Assembly: GCA_965283955.1 (NCBI GenBank)
Contig: CBDIQW010000001.1
Coordinates: forward strand, 930,001-994,000
Direction of reading: 5' to 3'
Length of the DNA: 64,000 nt
Source: Emticicia sp965283955
Lineage (GTDB): Bacteria; Bacteroidota; Bacteroidia; Cytophagales; Spirosomataceae
Position 1 is the first letter of the stretch; every line of letters starts with the position of its first letter. Made by a program: the position numbers and the translations under genes. Positions 1 to 8,813 of the stretch are shown here, one piece after another. The notes beneath the pieces are model-generated. The model had not been told where the DNA came from, did not search any database, and was given only the letters and a program-made list of their open reading frames with translations.

Positions 1-1401
1 CAGCATCATATCTCAAAATCCAATCAATGGCAATCAATACTTCTTCAGGCTTTTCGCTTTCGATATTTTTCAAAATCACCTGAAAGGCATCTCCTTGCAT
101 CACCAATTCATCATTATCCAAAAAACGCTTACTGAGAGCCGTTTTCAACTCCATAATATAATGACGAAACGCCCGACTCAGGTAATAGAAGGCAATAAAC
201 GCCGAAAGCACCGTAAAACCGAAGTGAATCCAAGTGAAAGAAAAATCGAAATAATACTCGGCATAAAGTAAAAGTCCTGCAATTCCCATTCCCAAAGGCT
301 CATAAAAGCCTTTGGCGAGCGTGTGCCCTTTGAGACGTTGGTGCGTAGAAAGTGGCTGAAACATTACCAAAAAAACAGGGTCAAACATCAGTGCGACGCA
401 TGACTTCAAAGAGCAAATATGCAGCACTGAAATCAATCAAAAGTGACGTTTCATCATTTCTAAAAGAAGATAGAACCACTAAAGTTGCCGAAATAATCAC
501 CGTTCCGATTGGTAAGAAAAGCAGGGCATTTCGCAAACCAAATCTATCAATTACTTTGCTCGAAAGCGAGAGTTTTACAATCGTAGAAATAGAATACGTG
601 ATAGCCAACATATAACCCACAAAAGCAATGATATCGTGTTGGCTATGAAATTTGTACTTGACGTTTACGAAAAAATTATACTCAATCCAAGTAGCAGAAA
701 GCGACACCGCCACCAAACCAATACACATTTCAAAAATCAGGCGATTCCCTCCAAAAAGTTGTTGAATAAATTTAGAATCATCTTTCCTAATCTTACGCTC
801 AGGTTGAGCTTCTGGCATTTCGGTAAGCTGTAAAGTGCGTTTTTGGGTAAAAAATGCCAGCAAAAACATCACAAATGCTACCGAAATCAGAATTGCCAAA
901 ACCGAAGTTGAGTGAATAAGCACAGTCAGTATTGCACCAATGGCTTTAGCAGGAACATCGCCCGAGCCAATAACACTAAAAATACGCTTGCTCTGACGGA
1001 CATCAAAAACGACCGCCGAAACACCCCAAAATTCCAAATTTACTAACAAATAAATGATACGAAAACCCACCATGATGCCAACAGCCGTAAAAATTGAGTG
1101 ACTCAAATAAACAATGAGTCCCATCAATAACGAACATCATCAAAACCGCCAAAAGCACTCGACTACTAAGTTTTTGCAGCAGGTAATGGTGTTCGTAATA
1201 TTCATAAATTTTGCCCACGCCCATCATGGCGAGTGTTGAGAGGATGTAGGCAATCGGCAAAGAAAATTCGGGGTGGTTTTCGAGCAAAATGATATTGGCC
1301 GAAACGTACACCAAGACTGTTCCGATGCTAATAAAAAAATTATGAAGAAAAAATAAGATTAAAGTCGATTGTTCTTTACTTCGGGTAAACAAATTGGCCA
1401 T
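1..1401 (-). CDS. Npt1/Tlc-like nucleotide transporter with C-terminal HEAT-type region, partial and frameshifted
   Basis: Multi-pass inner-membrane protein resembling the ATP/ADP translocase (Tlc/Npt1) family; the substrate cannot be told from sequence. Translation from ATG 1401 gives hydrophobic helices. Near residue 340 comes a segment resembling the family in FLVMFQPL and RLKGHT, followed by a soluble region (SEKPEEVLIAIDWILRYDA) that looks like the start of HEAT-type repeats. The reading frame breaks near 1128 and again near 395; each side continues the same protein, so the gene is probably intact with two indel errors. It runs off the left edge, so its C-terminus (often a cyclic-nucleotide domain in this family) is not visible. 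Family call is from recognition of motifs only. Confidence 0.6.
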
Positions 1402-1861
1402 TGTGGGTTAATAAAATTGTTGCAAATAGTTTCAGATTGTTGTAAATGTTATCAGTTAATTTCACAAAAAACAAACAATATTTAACAAATTGTAACCAAA
1501 TAAACAAAATCAACAATCTTCAAAACTGAACATCGCAAGTTAGGAATTTTGCTTGAAAAACTTTTGAAATAAGTCTAATGATTTGTAATATTGCAACACA
1601 GTATGGTAATAATACAAAAAAATATAGCCCCAAATAGCCTTTGCTTGGTAGAAAACTGTAGCGAAAATCCTACGGGGCTTTATCGCCACTTTTGTAAACC
1701 ACATCGAATTTCAATTTTCTTCTTTCAGCTGCTTGCCTTCATGGCCAATTTTGGATTTTACTAACACCCTCAGCTCCCAATGGGGAGCTTCCATTAAACA
1801 GCAAAAAGAGATTAAAACATCAAATTTCATTGATGTTACATTCACCATTCATTCTAATTCA
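1402..1861. other. Non-coding gap with a long-range GC-rich dyad
   Basis: Divergent gap between the transporter and the arginine deiminase. It is very AT-rich up to about 1620. From 1625 to 1681 lies a dyad with outer arms TAGCCCC and GGGGCTTTA and the inner words GTAGAAAAC and GTAGCGAAAATCCTAC. At 1772-1789 a small palindrome AGCTCCC-AATG-GGGAGCT precedes the start codon at 1862. An open frame continues upstream of 1862 through this repeat, but the family N-terminus begins at 1862. No promoter was identified with confidence. Confidence 0.5.
1625..1681. repeat. 57-nt dyad repeat (GTAG/AGCCCC words)
   Basis: Outer arms TAGCCCC (1625-1631) and GGGGCTTTA (1674 onward) enclose GTAGAAAACTGTAGCGAAAA and CCTACGG words. 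It resembles a word-type interspersed repeat I recall from other Bacteroidota genomes (a recollection, not checked). It could alternatively be a leader hairpin of the downstream gene. Confidence 0.45.
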
Positions 1862-3295
1862 ATGAACAATAATATATTTGTATCTTCCGAAGTAGGCACT
1901 TTGCGTCGCCTTATTATACATAGTCCAGATAGTGGTTTGGGCAAAGTTGTACCATCAAAAGCCCAAGATTGGCTTTTTGAAGACATCGTTCATCTCGAAA
2001 CCATGCGTAGAGATGAATATGATTTCTACGTAAAAATCCTTTTGTATTTTCTTGACAGTGAAAAAGTTAAAGGAAAACTCAGCGAAATTGACTCCGATAA
2101 ATCAAGAGATTTTTATAAGCCTTCCAACAAAAAGTATTTCAACTCCGATAAAGTTATTGAGTTTGAGAAATTGCTCTCGGATATTTTGGAAATGTCGATA
2201 GTGCGAACCCAACTTATTGCAGCAGTTTGTGCAGTTGAAGAATGTTCGTACCAATTTCAAAACGAAATGGCCAAAATGCCAAACATTGACTTGGCCAGGG
2301 TATTGATAACGGGTATTTTGCCGAACAATAAAATGCTTTTTCCGCCAATTCCAAACTTGATTTTTACCCGTGATATTGGTATTGTTGTAAATGACCATCT
2401 TTTGCTCAATAAACCAGCCAAATATGCTCGTACACGAGAGTCACTTTTGGCAAAATATGTATTCTTTAATCATCCGATGTTTGAAGATTTACAAGGGAAA
2501 ATTATTGAAATTACGGAAGACGAAAACCATTTTTTACTACCCGAAGAAGAACAAGAAGGTCGCTTAAATACGCTCGAAGGCGGCGATGTAATGATGGTTG
2601 CCCCAAATCATTTACTCATTGGTGTTAGTGAACGAACTTCAGTTGAAGCCGCCAGACAAGCCATTGATTTATTGTTCGAGAAAAATGCAGTGCAGAAAGT
2701 TACAATTGTGAAAATTCCGCAAAAACGTGATTATATGCACATCGACACCGTTTTTACGCAAATCAAACGCAATGTTTGGGTGCTACTTGGCTCGCTCGGA
2801 AGGATTCAGGAAGAAGCCGAAAAACAATCAATTTGGGAAGAATTGGGCCAACAACCAAGCTACGAAGCCTTGACGATTAAACAATTTATCAATAAAGATG
2901 GCGTAGTAAAAGTGAAAAACTTTGCCAACCTCGAAGATTTACTCTCGTCGATAACAAAAGATGATTTGAATTGTTATGAGCCTATAAAGTTTGTATATTC
3001 GGGCAATAATGAATTCCCTTACGGAGCAAGAGAACAATGGACAGATTCATGTAATTTATTGGTAGTAAAAGAAGGAATCGCCATCGGCTATGACCGAAAC
3101 GATAAAACCGCCGAAGCATTCCGTGAAGCTGGTTTCCAAACAATTAGAGCGGCAGAATTGCTCGAAAAATTTGAGAAAAACGAACTTTCGCCCGAAACTT
3201 TGACCGACACAATTATTATGTTGCCATCGGCCGAACTTTCAAGAGCCAGAGGTGGCTCACATTGTATGAGCATGCCGATACTTAGGGAATTTTGA
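1862..3295 (+). CDS. Arginine deiminase family protein
   Basis: Probably hydrolyses L-arginine to citrulline and ammonia in the cytoplasm. The 477-residue protein shows the guanidino-modifying-enzyme fold signatures: FTRD near residue 165, GGDVMMV near 240, the catalytic His-Asp stretch HIDTVFT near 300, and the nucleophilic cysteine in GGSHCMSMP close to the C-terminus. ATG 1862 was chosen because the family N-terminus (VGTLRRLIIHSP) follows it directly; an in-frame upstream extension to 1733 is encoded partly by a palindromic repeat and is unlikely to be real. The next gene is another amidinotransferase-fold hydrolase, so the two may act in sequence on arginine and citrulline. The TGA stop lies inside the repeat at 3293-3410. 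Confidence 0.8.
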   Translation: MNNNIFVSSEVGTLRRLIIHSPDSGLGKVVPSKAQDWLFEDIVHLETMRRDEYDFYVKILLYFLDSEKVKGKLSEIDSDKSRDFYKPSNKKYFNSDKVIEFEKLLSDILEMSIVRTQLIAAVCAVEECSYQFQNEMAKMPNIDLARVLITGILPNNKMLFPPIPNLIFTRDIGIVVNDHLLLNKPAKYARTRESLLAKYVFFNHPMFEDLQGKIIEITEDENHFLLPEEEQEGRLNTLEGGDVMMVAPNHLLIGVSERTSVEAARQAIDLLFEKNAVQKVTIVKIPQKRDYMHIDTVFTQIKRNVWVLLGSLGRIQEEAEKQSIWEELGQQPSYEALTIKQFINKDGVVKVKNFANLEDLLSSITKDDLNCYEPIKFVYSGNNEFPYGAREQWTDSCNLLVVKEGIAIGYDRNDKTAEAFREAGFQTIRAAELLEKFEKNELSPETLTDTIIMLPSAELSRARGGSHCMSMPILREF

Positions 3296-3410
3296 ATGAT
3301 AGAATGAGTGAATGATAGAATAGAAAAAACTTATTCTATCACTCACTCATTTATAAAGAGCAATTCACCGCTTCAAACTATTATTCATTCATTCTATCAT
3401 TCACTCATTC
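3293..3410. repeat. Inverted word repeat (GAATGAGTGAATGATAGAAT)
   Basis: A perfect 20-bp inverted repeat: left arm 3302-3321, right arm 3391-3410, with a third imperfect inverted copy at 3333-3351. It fills the junction between the two amidinotransferase genes, and the stop codon of the first gene is part of it. RNA through it would fold into a long stem. Same organisation as the other word repeats in this window but a different sequence. Confidence 0.75.
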
Positions 3411-3425
3411 AAAACTATATTGATT

Positions 3426-4355
3426 ATGCAAGCACAAACCACTTCCAATATACTCATGATACGGCCAGTGAATTTTGCTTTTAATGAGCAAACCGCCGAA
3501 AGTAATGCTTTTCAAGATGTAAAAGCTAAGTCTTTGACTAACAATATTACGCAAGAAGAAGCCCTACGAGAATTTGATGCGATGGTAAACCAATTGCGGG
3601 CCGCTGGCGTAAATGTAATGGTCTATGACGATACACTTGAGCCACATACGCCCGATAGTATTTTCCCGAATAACTGGATTTCGTTTCATCATTCAGGCAA
3701 GGTTTGTTTGTATCCGATGCAAGCCGAAAACCGCCGTTTGGAGCGTAGAAGCGATATAATTGATGATTTACGCACGAAGTTTCATGTAGAAGTTGTACTT
3801 GATTTTACGCACTTTGAAAAAGAAAACAAGTTTCTCGAAGGTACAGGAAGCATGGTTCTCGACCGAATGCACCGCACTTCTTATGCCTGCATTTCGCCAA
3901 GAACAAACGCAGAAATTTTAGATGCTTGGGCAAAGCAAATGAACTACAAATTAGTGAAGTTTACCTCGGTTGATGGACAAGGCAAAGAAGTCTATCACAC
4001 AAACGTAGTGATGTGCATTGGCGATACTTTTGCAGTCATTTGTTTAGAATCCATTCCCGATTTAGATGAGCGTTTGGCGGTGAAAACCACTTTGGAAAAT
4101 AGTGGCAAAAATGTCATTGAAATTTCGCTCGAACAAATGAATCAGTTTGCAGGTAATATGCTATTGGTCAAGAGTTTAAAAGGAAATAATTTGCTCGTAA
4201 TGTCAACTTCGGCTTATAATTCGCTGAACCGTTCACAAATACTCGAACTCGAAGAATATGCTGTTATTCAGCACTTTGACCTCAATATGATTGAAACTTG
4301 CGGTGGTGGTTCGGCACGCTGTATGATGGCGGAAGTACATTTACCTGAGAAATAA
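3426..4355 (+). CDS. ctlX: Citrulline hydrolase CtlX-type amidinotransferase
   Basis: Amidinotransferase-fold hydrolase, 309 residues, of the type annotated as citrulline utilisation hydrolase CtlX. Visible landmarks are MIRPVNFAFNEQTAESNAF at the N-terminus, PDSIFPNNWISFH near residue 80, GTGSMVLDR near 140, the H-T-N-V-V stretch near 195, and the terminal nucleophile motif GGGSARCMMAE. ATG 3426 is preferred over an in-frame TTG two codons upstream. It directly follows an arginine deiminase; together they could take arginine to citrulline and then to ornithine. A stem of two 18-nt arms (4378-4395 and 4403-4420) downstream may end the transcript. Confidence 0.78.
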   Translation: MQAQTTSNILMIRPVNFAFNEQTAESNAFQDVKAKSLTNNITQEEALREFDAMVNQLRAAGVNVMVYDDTLEPHTPDSIFPNNWISFHHSGKVCLYPMQAENRRLERRSDIIDDLRTKFHVEVVLDFTHFEKENKFLEGTGSMVLDRMHRTSYACISPRTNAEILDAWAKQMNYKLVKFTSVDGQGKEVYHTNVVMCIGDTFAVICLESIPDLDERLAVKTTLENSGKNVIEISLEQMNQFAGNMLLVKSLKGNNLLVMSTSAYNSLNRSQILELEEYAVIQHFDLNMIETCGGGSARCMMAEVHLPEK

Positions 4356-4377
4356 TATCTTGCAAAAATTGAATTAC

Positions 4378-4420
4378 AGATATTTTGCACTATAATCTTC
4401 TTTTATAGAGCGAAATATCT
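4378..4420 (+). terminator. Imperfect 18-bp stem downstream of ctlX
   Basis: Arms AGATATTTTGCACTATAA and TTATAGAGCGAAATATCT pair with two mismatches around a 7-nt loop. There is no T-tract, so it may be a processing or stability hairpin rather than an intrinsic terminator. Confidence 0.4.
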
Positions 4421-4575
4421 ATAATTATATAATTCCTTCTCTAAATCTCATTCTACAAAAATAGTTATTTGCAAACCTTTTCAGAAACAAATCGTATATT
4501 TAGTCAGTTAGCTGACAAATCAGTATTTTCAAAGTCCACAATTTTGTAAAAGAATTGTTTCAAAACTCAACCCTC

Positions 4576-6006
4576 ATGGAACACGTTGTTATTATCGGAA
4601 ATGGCATTAGCGGAATTACTGCCGCTCGACATATCAGAAAACAATCCGATTGCAAAATCACTGTCATTTCGGGCGAAACTGACTACTTTTTCTCTCGTAC
4701 GGCTCTCATGTACGTCTATATGGGACACATGAAATTTGAACATACAAAACCCTACGAAGATTGGTTTTGGGCGAAAAACCGTATTGAATTGAAACGTGCA
4801 TGGGTTAAAACCGTTGATTTTGAAGAAAAGAAATTATATTTCAGATTACCTAATGATAATGATGATAAAGAGGCTAAAATCGGGGGTTCAGTTAGTTACG
4901 ATAAATTGATTTTAGCACTTGGTTCAACCCCCAATAAATTTGGCTGGAAAGGGCAAAACCTCAAAGGTGTGCAGGGGCTTTACAGCTACCAAGATTTAGA
5001 ATCTTTGGAAGAAATAACACCCAAGATCAAAAAAGCTGTTATTGTTGGCGGAGGCTTGATTGGCGTAGAATTGGCCGAAATGCTTCATTCGAGAGGAATA
5101 GATGTGACATTTTTAGTGCGTGAAAGTAGTTTTTGGAATGCGGTAATGCCGCCCGAGGAATCAGCTTTGATTTCAAGACATATCAAAGATAATCATATAA
5201 ATCTCAAGTTTTCGAGCGAGTTAGATGAAATAATTGGCGATGAAAATGGGCAAGTAAAAGCAATACGAACAAAATCTGGTGAGGAAATCGAATGCCAATT
5301 TGTAGGTTTAACGGTAGGAGTTAGTCCAAATATTGGTTTGTTGAAAGTGCCACAAGGCAACATGATTGGACGAGAAAAACCTGCGTTTGTGTTGGGCATT
5401 GGCGGAATAAAACTCAATCGTGGAATTTTGGTCAATGAATATCTCGAAACAAATATTGCTGATGTATATGCCATTGGTGATTGTGCCGAACACGAAACCC
5501 CACAAAAAGACCGCAAAAGCATTGAACAAATTTGGTACACAGGCCGAATCATGGGCGAAACAGTAGCCCGAACACTCTGCGGTAAACCAACAAAATATCA
5601 ACCTGGAATTTTCTTTAATTCTGCCAAATTCTTTGATACTGAGTATCAAACTTACGGTCAAGTTCCTGCCGAATTGCCAGCTGATACAAAAACTTTTTAT
5701 TGGGAACATTCTTCGGGTAGAATCTGCGTAAGAATAAATTATCAAGCTGGTAGTAAGAGTGTTACGGGTGTGAACACATTTGGCATCAGAATGCGACACG
5801 AAATTTGGGATGAATGGATTTCATCAGGTAAAAGCATCGAATATGTTTTAGAAAACCTTCCAAAAGCCAATTTCGACCCAGAGTTTTTTAAACAGTACGA
5901 AAAGGAAATATTGGAAAAATTCAATATTGAAACTGGAAGTAATCTACAATTAAAATCAAAGAAAGGAATTTTCTCTAAGTTACCATTCGTCATTCGTAAA
6001 TCGTAA
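4576..6006 (+). CDS. FAD/NAD(P)-dependent oxidoreductase
   Basis: Pyridine-nucleotide-disulfide-type flavoprotein of 476 residues. A Rossmann FAD motif (GNGISGITAARHIR) is at the N-terminus, a second dinucleotide motif (IVGGGLIGVELAE) near residue 160, and the FAD-closing motif VYAIGDCAE near residue 305. ATG 4576 places the FAD motif at the N-terminus; an upstream TTG is less likely. It is followed after 12 nt by a membrane iron-sulfur protein, so the two probably form an electron-transfer pair at the membrane, with this partner oxidising NAD(P)H; that role is inferred. The last six residues (FVIRKS) are encoded by a dispersed ATTCGTAAATCGTAAATC repeat. Confidence 0.75.
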   Translation: MEHVVIIGNGISGITAARHIRKQSDCKITVISGETDYFFSRTALMYVYMGHMKFEHTKPYEDWFWAKNRIELKRAWVKTVDFEEKKLYFRLPNDNDDKEAKIGGSVSYDKLILALGSTPNKFGWKGQNLKGVQGLYSYQDLESLEEITPKIKKAVIVGGGLIGVELAEMLHSRGIDVTFLVRESSFWNAVMPPEESALISRHIKDNHINLKFSSELDEIIGDENGQVKAIRTKSGEEIECQFVGLTVGVSPNIGLLKVPQGNMIGREKPAFVLGIGGIKLNRGILVNEYLETNIADVYAIGDCAEHETPQKDRKSIEQIWYTGRIMGETVARTLCGKPTKYQPGIFFNSAKFFDTEYQTYGQVPAELPADTKTFYWEHSSGRICVRINYQAGSKSVTGVNTFGIRMRHEIWDEWISSGKSIEYVLENLPKANFDPEFFKQYEKEILEKFNIETGSNLQLKSKKGIFSKLPFVIRKS

Positions 6007-6012
6007 ATCCTG
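5985..6012. repeat. Word repeat (CGTAAATCGTAAATCC), overlapping a gene end
   Basis: CATTCGTCATTCGTAAATCG words of the same family as 41184-41323, 43326-43415, 44698-44750 and 60450-60485. This solo copy supplies the C-terminal codons and stop of the flavoprotein. Confidence 0.6.
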
Positions 6013-6018
6013 TACGTC

Positions 6019-7554
6019 ATGCTACAAAAATTCGGAATCTTCATTTTTCTTGCTGCATTTGGGCTCTTTATCGGCACTTTGGGCATGAATAACTATAAAT
6101 TGACCAACGAAATTTTGGAGAAAAATTTCAAAGAAGATGTCTTGCTTGATGCTAAAATAGAATTGGCTGCGATGGTTGACCAAAGCTATTCAAATTCCTA
6201 TACATTCACTGTTGAATTATCAGAAGGCATTCACCAACTCAATAAAGTTTATAACGGCCAGCAAGCGTGGGACAAAAAGATTTATGAAGACACAATCTTG
6301 ACAATCGTAAAATCCTCTGCAAACGGATATTTAGCTGATAATAAAGGCATTATGTTTTTATTAACTTTCGGTTTGGCTATTTTGGGAGCACTACTTTTCA
6401 TTCTTCCCGAAGCTCAAAGACCCGCAGGAATTAAAAACAATGGCATTTACTTCAACCCTGCCATGACACGCAAATGGTTGGGAATTGGAATTGGTACTTT
6501 TTTGATAGTATTCTACATTGCTCTTTATTTCAAACCGCAATATATTGCTAACTGGACAATGCTCATTGACCCAGTGAGCAAACTCATCAACGGTGGAGAA
6601 GCGAGCCGTTGGTTTATGTATGGTTTTCTCTATACGATTTCGGTTTTGGTAATGGGAATCAGATATATTATCAAATATCGACATTCTAAGTATCAGATTT
6701 TCAGGACTTTATCTATCATGTTTTTTCAGACATGTATTGCTTTCATTCTACCAGAAATCATGTCGAATCTGAATTTACCTTCGGCCGATTTGAAAAATAT
6801 GTGGCCGCTTGACTATTCATTCTTCTTCAATTATCGCATTGACAAATTGATTGCTGGCGGAACATTTGGTATATTTTTATTGGTATGGGGAATTGCACTT
6901 TTTGTAGTTGGCGTACCTGTGATGGTCTATTTTTTCGGCAAACGTTGGTATTGTTCGTGGGTTTGTGGTTGTGGTGGCTTAGCTGAAACTTTGGGCGACC
7001 CTTTCCGACAACTTTCTGACAAATCTTTGAAGGCGTGGAAGATAGAACGCTACCTCATTCATGGAGTTTTGGCTTTTGCCATCATTATGACAATTGGCGT
7101 GCTTTATACATACTTTACTGGTAGCTATAATCTACTCGGTTTTATTCCAACTGAAAGTCTAAAATCAAGCTATGGTTTCTTGATTGGTTCGATATTTTCG
7201 GGTGTTGTTGGTACTGGTTTTTACCCACTCATGGGAAATAGAGTTTGGTGCAGATTTGGTTGCCCATTGGCGGCTTATCTTGGAATAATACAAAGATTCA
7301 AATCGAAATTCAGAATCACAACCAATGGCGGACAATGCATTTCGTGTGGTAACTGCTCAACGCATTGCGAAATGGGAATTGATGTACGTGCTTACGCCCA
7401 AAAAGGGCAAGATATTGTACGTTCTTCGTGTGTAGGTTGCGGTGTTTGTTCGGCAGTTTGTCCACGTGGGGTTTTGAATCTCGAAAATGCAGAAACTGGT
7501 AGTCGAGTAATGATTGCTCCTGAGGTTTTGTTGGGAAATTTGATGGAGAAATAA
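6019..7554 (+). CDS. Membrane-bound 4Fe-4S ferredoxin-type protein (NapH/NosR/CcoG-like)
   Basis: Polytopic membrane protein of 511 residues carrying two iron-sulfur sites. An N-terminal helix, a periplasmic-looking loop and about six further hydrophobic helices precede WYCSWVCGCGGL near residue 313 and RVWCRFGCPLAA near 412. Two ferredoxin motifs follow: CISCGNCSTHCEMG near 438 and CVGCGVCSAVCPRG near 475. The design matches proteins that pass electrons across the inner membrane (NapH, NosR C-terminus, CcoG). The preceding flavoprotein ends 12 nt upstream, suggesting a shared transcript and joint function, perhaps NAD(P)H to a periplasmic acceptor. The acceptor is unknown. Confidence 0.75.
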   Translation: MLQKFGIFIFLAAFGLFIGTLGMNNYKLTNEILEKNFKEDVLLDAKIELAAMVDQSYSNSYTFTVELSEGIHQLNKVYNGQQAWDKKIYEDTILTIVKSSANGYLADNKGIMFLLTFGLAILGALLFILPEAQRPAGIKNNGIYFNPAMTRKWLGIGIGTFLIVFYIALYFKPQYIANWTMLIDPVSKLINGGEASRWFMYGFLYTISVLVMGIRYIIKYRHSKYQIFRTLSIMFFQTCIAFILPEIMSNLNLPSADLKNMWPLDYSFFFNYRIDKLIAGGTFGIFLLVWGIALFVVGVPVMVYFFGKRWYCSWVCGCGGLAETLGDPFRQLSDKSLKAWKIERYLIHGVLAFAIIMTIGVLYTYFTGSYNLLGFIPTESLKSSYGFLIGSIFSGVVGTGFYPLMGNRVWCRFGCPLAAYLGIIQRFKSKFRITTNGGQCISCGNCSTHCEMGIDVRAYAQKGQDIVRSSCVGCGVCSAVCPRGVLNLENAETGSRVMIAPEVLLGNLMEK

Positions 7555-7559
7555 GATTT

Positions 7560-7620
7560 TGTAGAACAATTTTTCAAATTGTTTATCGCAATAACAAACA
7601 ACTTAAAAAGTTGTTCTACA
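7560..7620. repeat. Inverted repeat TGTAGAACAA... between convergent genes
   Basis: Left arm starts TGTAGAACAATTTTTCAAAT and right arm ends AAAAGTTGTTCTACA, about 25 nt each, around ATCGCAATAAC. It fills the junction of two convergent genes, so it can act as a bidirectional terminator. The ACAAGTT/AACTTGT core recurs at 11731-11749 and 32208-32226. Confidence 0.6.
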
Positions 7621-7626
7621 TATAAA

Positions 7627-8298
7627 TCAATATCCACTATACCCAACTCCTCCACTCACAATAGCTACACCCGATGACGTGCCGAGTCGGGTTGCTCCAG
7701 CTTCAATGAAAGCCATTGCTTGCTCATACGTTTGAATTCCGCCAGATGCTTTGATTTGGATATTACTTGGCAATACTTCTCGCATGAGTTTAACTTGCTC
7801 AATATCAGCACCTTTTGGAGCGAAGCCAGTGGAAGTTTTCACAAAATCAACACCTGCTTCTTCACAGATTTCGCAAGCTATTCGTATATCAAAATTATCT
7901 AAATAGGCAGTTTCAATGATTACTTTCAGCAAAGCATTTTTCTCGTGAGCAACTTCAACCAATGCTTTTATTTCTTGCTTAACTGTTTCATAAGCCATTG
8001 ATTTAAAGGCATTTATATTCATCACCATGTCCAACTCATCAGCCCCATCTGCCAAAGCTTTTTGTGCTTCGGCTATCTTTGTTTCTGTAGAATGATAACC
8101 TAAAGGAAAGCCAATAACTGTACAAACTTTGGCATCACTGTATTCAAGCAGCTCTTTTACAAAACTCACATAGAATGGTGGTACACAAGCAGAATAAAAA
8201 CTATTTTGATAGATTTCTTCACACAATTTTCTGAAATCCATTTCGGTTGCAGTAGGTTTCAACAATGTATGGTCGATGTATTTTGAAATATTTAGCAT
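7627..8298 (-). CDS. deoC: Deoxyribose-phosphate aldolase
   Basis: Cleaves 2-deoxy-D-ribose 5-phosphate to glyceraldehyde 3-phosphate and acetaldehyde in deoxynucleoside breakdown. The 223-residue protein has the usual family length and motifs: YIDHTLLKPTAT at the start, ACVPP near residue 40, VIGFPLG near 63, GADELDMVMN near 85, and the Schiff-base lysine region VKTSTGFAPKGA near 150, ending in the phosphate-binding GTSSGVAI. Cytoplasmic. It is convergent with the iron-sulfur gene and shares no obvious operon. Confidence 0.92.
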   Translation of the reverse strand: MLNISKYIDHTLLKPTATEMDFRKLCEEIYQNSFYSACVPPFYVSFVKELLEYSDAKVCTVIGFPLGYHSTETKIAEAQKALADGADELDMVMNINAFKSMAYETVKQEIKALVEVAHEKNALLKVIIETAYLDNFDIRIACEICEEAGVDFVKTSTGFAPKGADIEQVKLMREVLPSNIQIKASGGIQTYEQAMAFIEAGATRLGTSSGVAIVSGGVGYSGY

Positions 8299-8370
8299 GA
8301 AGCGAGTTTCGTATAGTATAAAATAAAAACCGAATAGCGTTTAGTTTTGTTTAGGTAGCTTACTTTTGCT

Positions 8371-8658
8371 TTAAAAATCTTCAAATTGCTGTAATAAAGG
8401 CACAATTTTTTGTCCTTTTTCGGTCAAACTATATTCTATATGCAAAGGTTTTAGTTTAATTGTTGTCTTCAATAAAATTCCTTCGGTTTCTAATTCTTTC
8501 AAGGCAGTTGCAATGGCCTGCTTGGTTGCTCCTTCTAATTGACGTAATAGGGCATTGAACCGAACTGGATTATCAATTGCTAATTTCAAAATCTGCGGTT
8601 TCCACTTTCCTGCAATAGATTTTAATAATTCTTCGGCAGGGCATTTAGTTTCTTTCAT
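8371..8658 (-). CDS. HxlR-family transcriptional regulator
   Basis: Short winged-helix regulator of 95 residues. The family hallmark is CPAEELLKSIAGKWK near the start (cysteine followed by the first helix); the HTH region RFNALLRQLEGATKQAIATA follows, then the wing and YSLTEKGQKI. ATG 8658 places the cysteine at residue 5, as in the family; a longer frame to 8733 has no family support. HxlR regulators often respond to quinones or electrophiles through this cysteine. It is divergent, with a 155-bp gap, from a DsbA-like gene, a probable target. Confidence 0.85.
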   Translation of the reverse strand: MKETKCPAEELLKSIAGKWKPQILKLAIDNPVRFNALLRQLEGATKQAIATALKELETEGILLKTTIKLKPLHIEYSLTEKGQKIVPLLQQFEDF

Positions 8659-8813
8659 AGTTATAATATTGGTAGTCAGTTTTTTTTGACTAATTGACAG
8701 CTGTTGGACTTCTTTGCAATTTTGCAACATCATTTTATGGTCATAGGTTCATCCCTACTCGACCAAATTTTGGTTTTGAATAAATAAATTAAAAAATCTT
8801 AACAATCGCAAAA

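Noticed and set aside
352..833. Plus-strand open frames opposite the transporter
   Set aside because: They are antisense to a membrane protein with recognisable family motifs and have no start context or family character.
1733..1861. N-terminal extension of arginine deiminase
   Set aside because: It reads through a palindromic repeat; the family start is at 1862.
3293..3410. CRISPR-like array
   Set aside because: The repeats are inverted words without regular spacers, and no cas genes are present.
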